From: Faeciplasma sp900553675
GTDB taxonomy: Bacteria; Bacillota; Clostridia; Oscillospirales; Ruminococcaceae
Direction: 5' to 3'
DNA length: 64,000 nucleotides
NCBI GenBank assembly: GCA_958428235.1
Contig: CAUAFG010000009.1
Coordinates: 35,055-99,054 of the forward strand
Below are positions 60,527 to 64,000 of this stretch, one piece after another (within the stretch, counting starts at the first letter, position 1; every line of letters begins with the position of its first letter). The position numbers and the translations under genes were made by a program. The notes below the pieces were generated by a model that searched no databases, had not been told where the DNA came from, and worked only from the letters and a program-made list of their open reading frames with translations.

Positions 60527-61798
60527 TTGTATTACCTTGCCATCGACATCGGCGCATCCTCCGGACGTCACATTGTAGGCTGGAAAGAAGACGGTAAAAT
60601 CCATATGAAAGAGGTCTACCGCTTTCCAAACGGAATGGAAACGCAGGACGGACATTTAGTATGGAACACAAAAGCCCTCCTGCATGAGGTTAAGATCGGC
60701 ATTCAGGCTGCAAAGGCTGAATTTTCGGGCATACGCAGCTTTGCCATAGACACATGGGGAGTGGACTATGTACTGCTGAAAGAGGACAAAGAGGTCTACC
60801 CATGCTATGCCTACCGCGACAGCAGAACGGAAGAGGTTATTCCGCAAGTCCATGAAAAGATACCGTTTTCGGAGCTGTACCGCCGCACCGGCTGTCAGTT
60901 CCAGCCGTTTAACTCAATATACCAGCTTTACACTGACAAGCTCTGCGGAAGGCTGGACGGTGTGACGGATTTGCTGATGCTTCCGGAATATCTTATGTTC
61001 AGGCTTACAGGAATAAAGGTCAGAGAGTATACAAACGCCACAACCATGGGCATGGTGAATGCAAAAACAGGTGAATTTGACGAAGAGATTGTAACCGCGC
61101 TGGGTCTGCCCAAGCAGCTTTTCCCCAAGCTGACCCGTTCGAGGGCTGTTGTCGGGGAGTATACGGGTATACGCTGCACCTTGTGCGCCACCCACGATAC
61201 CGGCTCGGCGGTTGAAGGCATCCCCATGGAGGGAAATCAGCCGTATATCTCCTCCGGCACATGGAGTCTGCTTGGAGTGAAGACTCCCGAACCAATCACA
61301 GACGAAAAAAGCGAAAAAGCCAACTACTCCAATGAGGGCGGTGTGGGCTACAACCGCTACCAGAAAAATATCATGGGGATGTGGCTTGTAAACGAGCTGA
61401 AGCGGGACATCTGCCCTGAACTGTCGTTTTCAGAAATCGTAAAGGAAGCACAGAAAAGCAGCTGCGACGCTTTGGTGGATGCCAACGCGCCTGAATTTCT
61501 TGCTCCAGAAAGCATGAAGACGGCTTTTGACGTAGCTTCCGGCGGTAAGCTTAAAACCGTGGGAGACTATTTCCGCTGCGCCTACCGCTCATTGGCAGAA
61601 AGCTATTGCAAGGCTCTTAATGAGCTTGAACTTAACACGGGCAAAACCTATGAAAAGCTTTACATAGTGGGCGGCGGAGCGAAAAATGAATTCTTAAACA
61701 GCCTGACGGCGAAAGCCACAGGAAAGGAAGTTATCGCTCTGCCTATTGAAGCAACTGCTTTGGGCAATCTGAAAATACAAATGGAGGCAGACCAATGA
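60527..61798 (+). CDS. rhaB: Rhamnulokinase
   Basis: 423 aa. The start is chosen at the TTG at 60527, 8 bases after GAGGAGG; the upstream ATG at 60503 would overlap that binding site. FGGY-kinase family: N-terminal ATP/phosphate loop LAIDIGASSGRHIVG, FAIDTWGVDYVLL, sugar-site YRDSRT, ATHDTGSAV with the catalytic Asp, ISSGTWSLLG, and C-terminal IVGGGAKNEFLNSLTA. It phosphorylates L-rhamnulose to L-rhamnulose 1-phosphate with ATP. The stop overlaps the rhaA start by 4 bases. Order rhaB-rhaA-rhaD matches other bacterial rhamnose operons. Confidence 0.95.
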   Translation: MYYLAIDIGASSGRHIVGWKEDGKIHMKEVYRFPNGMETQDGHLVWNTKALLHEVKIGIQAAKAEFSGIRSFAIDTWGVDYVLLKEDKEVYPCYAYRDSRTEEVIPQVHEKIPFSELYRRTGCQFQPFNSIYQLYTDKLCGRLDGVTDLLMLPEYLMFRLTGIKVREYTNATTMGMVNAKTGEFDEEIVTALGLPKQLFPKLTRSRAVVGEYTGIRCTLCATHDTGSAVEGIPMEGNQPYISSGTWSLLGVKTPEPITDEKSEKANYSNEGGVGYNRYQKNIMGMWLVNELKRDICPELSFSEIVKEAQKSSCDALVDANAPEFLAPESMKTAFDVASGGKLKTVGDYFRCAYRSLAESYCKALNELELNTGKTYEKLYIVGGGAKNEFLNSLTAKATGKEVIALPIEATALGNLKIQMEADQ

Positions 61799-63042
61799 GT
61801 TATAAAGAAGCAAAAGCAAAATATGCAGCTATCGGCGTCGACACCGACGCGGCAATCGCAAGGCTGAAAACGATTCCGGTTTCTTTGCACTGCTGGCAGG
61901 GCGATGACGTGCGGGGCTTTGACACCGACCCGAATAAGCCACTTACCGGAGGCATACAGACCACCGGCAACTATCCCGGCAGGGCAAGAACGCCGCAGGA
62001 GCTTATGGCAGACATCGACAAGGTTATTTCCATTATTCCCGGTTGTGTGAAGATGAATCTTCATGCAAGCTATGCCATATTCGATGAGGAAAATCCATGG
62101 GTGGACAGAGATAAGCTGGAACCTAAGCATTTTAAGAAGTGGGTGGATTTCTGCAAGGAAAGGAATTTGGGCTGCGACTTTAACCCCACATTCTTTTCAC
62201 ACCCAATGGCAAACGGGCTGACGCTTTCCTCACCTGATGAAAAAATCCGGCGCTTTTGGATTGACCACGGAAAAGCCTGCATACGCATATCCAATTACCT
62301 TGCGGAGGAGCTGGGGCAGCCCTGTGTTATGAACATCTGGACTGGCGACGGCTTTAAGGATATCCCCGCCGACCGCATGGGACCAAGGGTGCGCTATCGC
62401 GAGGCAATCGACGAAATTCTTTCTGAGCCGTATGACTTTCATAATGTCAAGCCCTGCATTGAAAGCAAGGTTTTCGGCATCGGAGTAGAGGCATACACCG
62501 TGGGCAGCGCCGAATTTGCCCTGAGCTATGCGGCACTGAACCGTGAAAAATGCATTCCACTTATGGATAACGGACATTACCATCCCACCGAAGTGGTTTC
62601 CGATAAAATTCCGGCGCTCCTTGCCTTTTTCCCTGAGATAGCCCTGCACATCACCCGCCCAATCCGCTGGGATTCCGACCATGTTGTGCTGCTGGATGAT
62701 GAAACCAAAGAAATCGCAAAAGAAATCGTCCGCTGCGGAACCGACAGGGTGTTTATTGCTTTAGACTACTTCGACGCTTCTATCAACCGCATTTCAGCAT
62801 GGGCAGTGGGCTTTAGAAATGTGCAAAAGGCGCTTTTGCTGGCATTGCTATCGCCGGATATTACTGCCATGCAGAATGATAGCAGCTGGACTGAGATTAT
62901 GGTGCTTCAGGAAGAGCTGAAAACCATACCCTTTGGCGACGTTTGGGAGGAATACTGCCGTGTCTGCGGCAAGCCCGCCGGCGGAGAGTGGTTTGCAGAT
63001 GTTAAGAGGTACGAAGACGAAGTGCTAAGAAAGAGAGGATGA
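61795..63042 (+). CDS. rhaA: L-rhamnose isomerase
   Basis: 415 aa, full family length. Signature stretches: VSLHCWQGDDVRGFD and GGIQTTGNYPGRARTP at the N-terminus, NLHASYA, DFNPTFFSHP, MNIWTGDGFKDIPADR, and the metal-site residues in CIESKVFGIG, LMDNGHYHPTE and RPIRWDSDHVV. A Mn2+-dependent TIM-barrel enzyme converting L-rhamnose to L-rhamnulose in the cytoplasm. Overlaps rhaB (ATGA) and rhaD's start region, so the three are translationally linked. Confidence 0.97.
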   Translation: MSYKEAKAKYAAIGVDTDAAIARLKTIPVSLHCWQGDDVRGFDTDPNKPLTGGIQTTGNYPGRARTPQELMADIDKVISIIPGCVKMNLHASYAIFDEENPWVDRDKLEPKHFKKWVDFCKERNLGCDFNPTFFSHPMANGLTLSSPDEKIRRFWIDHGKACIRISNYLAEELGQPCVMNIWTGDGFKDIPADRMGPRVRYREAIDEILSEPYDFHNVKPCIESKVFGIGVEAYTVGSAEFALSYAALNREKCIPLMDNGHYHPTEVVSDKIPALLAFFPEIALHITRPIRWDSDHVVLLDDETKEIAKEIVRCGTDRVFIALDYFDASINRISAWAVGFRNVQKALLLALLSPDITAMQNDSSWTEIMVLQEELKTIPFGDVWEEYCRVCGKPAGGEWFADVKRYEDEVLRKRG

Positions 63043-63047
63043 CAGCA

Positions 63048-63863
63048 ATGAAAGATATTCTAACCGCTCCCTTTGTGGAGGAAATGAAGAAAACCACTGC
63101 GAATATGTATCGCTTGGGATGGGACGAGCGCAACGGCGGCAACATAAGCTATCTGCTTGATGAAAGCGAAGTCGGCGAGCATCTCAACTTGAACAATGTG
63201 ATCCGCACCATCCCTTTAGGCTTTGATGCAAAGGCTATTATAGGTAAAATATTCATTGTTACGGGCACCGGAAAGTATTTTAAAAACGTCATGGACGACC
63301 CTGAAACAAATTTTGGAATCGTTCGTATTGCAAATGACGGGCAGACTGCCGAGCTGCTTTGGGGTTACAAGGACGGCGGTAAATTCACATCAGAATTTCC
63401 GGCGCACCTTATGAGCCACATGGCACGTCTTAGCGTAGATCCGGAAAACAGGGTAATTATGCATTGCCATCCCACCAACACACTTGCAATGAACTATGTT
63501 CATGAGCTGGACGAAAAGAAGCTGACTCATACGCTTTGGGAAATGTGCACCGAGTGCATAGTTGTTTTTCCCGACGGTGTGGGTGTGCTTCCGTGGATGC
63601 TTTGCGGCACGAATACCATCGGTGAAGCCACCGCTGAAAAGATGAAGGAGTTTCGGCTTGTTGTATGGGGTATGCATGGCATCTACGGTGCCGGAAAAAC
63701 GATGGACGAGACCTTTGGCTTAATTGAGACCGTTGAAAAGGCGGCACAAATCTATATGCTTACCGCCCACCTGCCCAGAATCAACACCATCAGGGACGAC
63801 CAGATGAAAGAGCTTGCTGAGTTCTTTGGAGTTGATTATCGCAGGGATTTTCTCAACATCTGA
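63048..63863 (+). CDS. rhaD: Rhamnulose-1-phosphate aldolase
   Basis: 271 aa from the ATG at 63048, 9 bases after GAGAGG; an ATG at 63039 overlaps the rhaA stop but has no spacing to the site. Class II aldolase/adducin fold: DERNGGNISYLL, phosphate-binding VTGTGKYF, Zn ligands in MHCHPTN and WGMHGIYGAG, and the catalytic Glu region around CTECIVVFPDG. It cleaves L-rhamnulose 1-phosphate to dihydroxyacetone phosphate and L-lactaldehyde. Last recognised gene of the operon; no fucO/lactaldehyde reductase follows within the window. Confidence 0.97.
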   Translation: MKDILTAPFVEEMKKTTANMYRLGWDERNGGNISYLLDESEVGEHLNLNNVIRTIPLGFDAKAIIGKIFIVTGTGKYFKNVMDDPETNFGIVRIANDGQTAELLWGYKDGGKFTSEFPAHLMSHMARLSVDPENRVIMHCHPTNTLAMNYVHELDEKKLTHTLWEMCTECIVVFPDGVGVLPWMLCGTNTIGEATAEKMKEFRLVVWGMHGIYGAGKTMDETFGLIETVEKAAQIYMLTAHLPRINTIRDDQMKELAEFFGVDYRRDFLNI

Positions 63864-64000
63864 GTGTATTTTGATAACCGTTAAATCATAAGCCTTATAC
63901 TTTTCGCCGGTATAAATTGTACAAAAAATCGCCGCTAAATCCATCATTAATATGCCCCCTGTCAAGTAGACAATGCAAAAAACAAAAGAATTAACCAATT
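63864..64000. other. Region downstream of rhaD
   Basis: 137 bp to the window edge with no clear terminator. On the minus strand a possible start MMDLAAIFCTIYTGEKY (ATG at 63947) is preceded by AGGGGG, but its frame runs antisense into rhaD. Confidence 0.4.

Overview
The window looks like chromosomal DNA of a low-to-mid GC Gram-positive anaerobe of the Clostridia, probably a plant-fibre-degrading gut bacterium related to Ruminococcus/Oscillospiraceae. The grounds are lipobox lipoproteins, a sortase-like PDTG wall-anchor signal, Clostridia-type families (EFR1 ferredoxin-flavodoxin, DegV, GPH sugar symporter, GH95/GH29/GH30/PL11 enzymes), AGGAGG-type ribosome binding sites and sigma-A promoters with 17-bp spacers. 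No rRNA, tRNA, CRISPR array or intact insertion sequence was recognised.

Left third (1-14.4 kb), almost all on the minus strand. After a frameshifted AlbA_2/HATPase regulator fragment (1-1150) and a decayed methyltransferase/DUF4143 chimera (1500-2208) comes one tightly packed operon read from about 11.47 kb down to 2.2 kb. It encodes a CydD/CydC-like ABC exporter pair, a YgbA-like cysteine protein, a DUF454 membrane protein, two related small membrane proteins, a BAAT-type hydrolase, a metallo-beta-lactamase-fold enzyme, an ATC-hydrolase-family protein, a membrane protein and a methyltransferase. Its promoter (-35 11498-11503, -10 11475-11480) is followed by two palindromes that resemble metal-repressor boxes. 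A closely similar palindrome sits in the same place downstream of the promoter of a heavy-metal-associated (HMA) gene at 21.3 kb. Upstream lies a second ABC exporter pair (11.5-14.4 kb) whose first subunit has lost its N-terminal half at a junction with a truncated surface protein.

Middle (14.4-28.9 kb): the truncated surface-repeat protein; pnuC behind a possible attenuator; an ECF sigma/anti-sigma pair with a MacB/FtsX-type ABC transporter and lipoprotein; the HMA gene with a borrowed 3' end; a TetR regulator divergent from a 5'-truncated heavy-metal P-type ATPase; a second TetR gene with an in-frame stop, divergent from an EFR1 ferredoxin-patatin-DegV operon; and a methyltransferase.

Right (29-63.9 kb): a carbohydrate-degradation region. 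It encodes secreted or lipid-anchored PL11 rhamnogalacturonan lyase, a GH31 remnant with LamG and Fn3 domains, membrane-anchored GH30, GH95 and GH29 fucosidases, GH43 xylosidase/arabinosidase, a wall-anchored surface protein and GH5 endoglucanase. Cytoplasmic MGH1-like (GH63-type), GH1, GH2 and GH78 enzymes, three AraC regulators and a GPH symporter follow. The right end is a seven-gene operon (GPH transporter, GH2, TIM-barrel isomerase, GH78, rhaB, rhaA, rhaD) that would take up rhamnose-containing oligosaccharides and convert L-rhamnose to dihydroxyacetone phosphate and lactaldehyde. Together the enzymes point to rhamnogalacturonan I and fucosylated xyloglucan/xylan.

Two cross-cutting features stand out. 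A family of short elements with inverted ends of the type ATACTWATTTCY occurs at 1.16, 20.9 (one end), 27.8, 36.1 and 40.5 kb. There is also a high density of broken or chimeric genes: single-base frameshifts at about 137, 1610, 41405 and 53309, an in-frame stop at 24849, and truncations or fusions at about 2050, 14345, 21500, 22500 and 33170.
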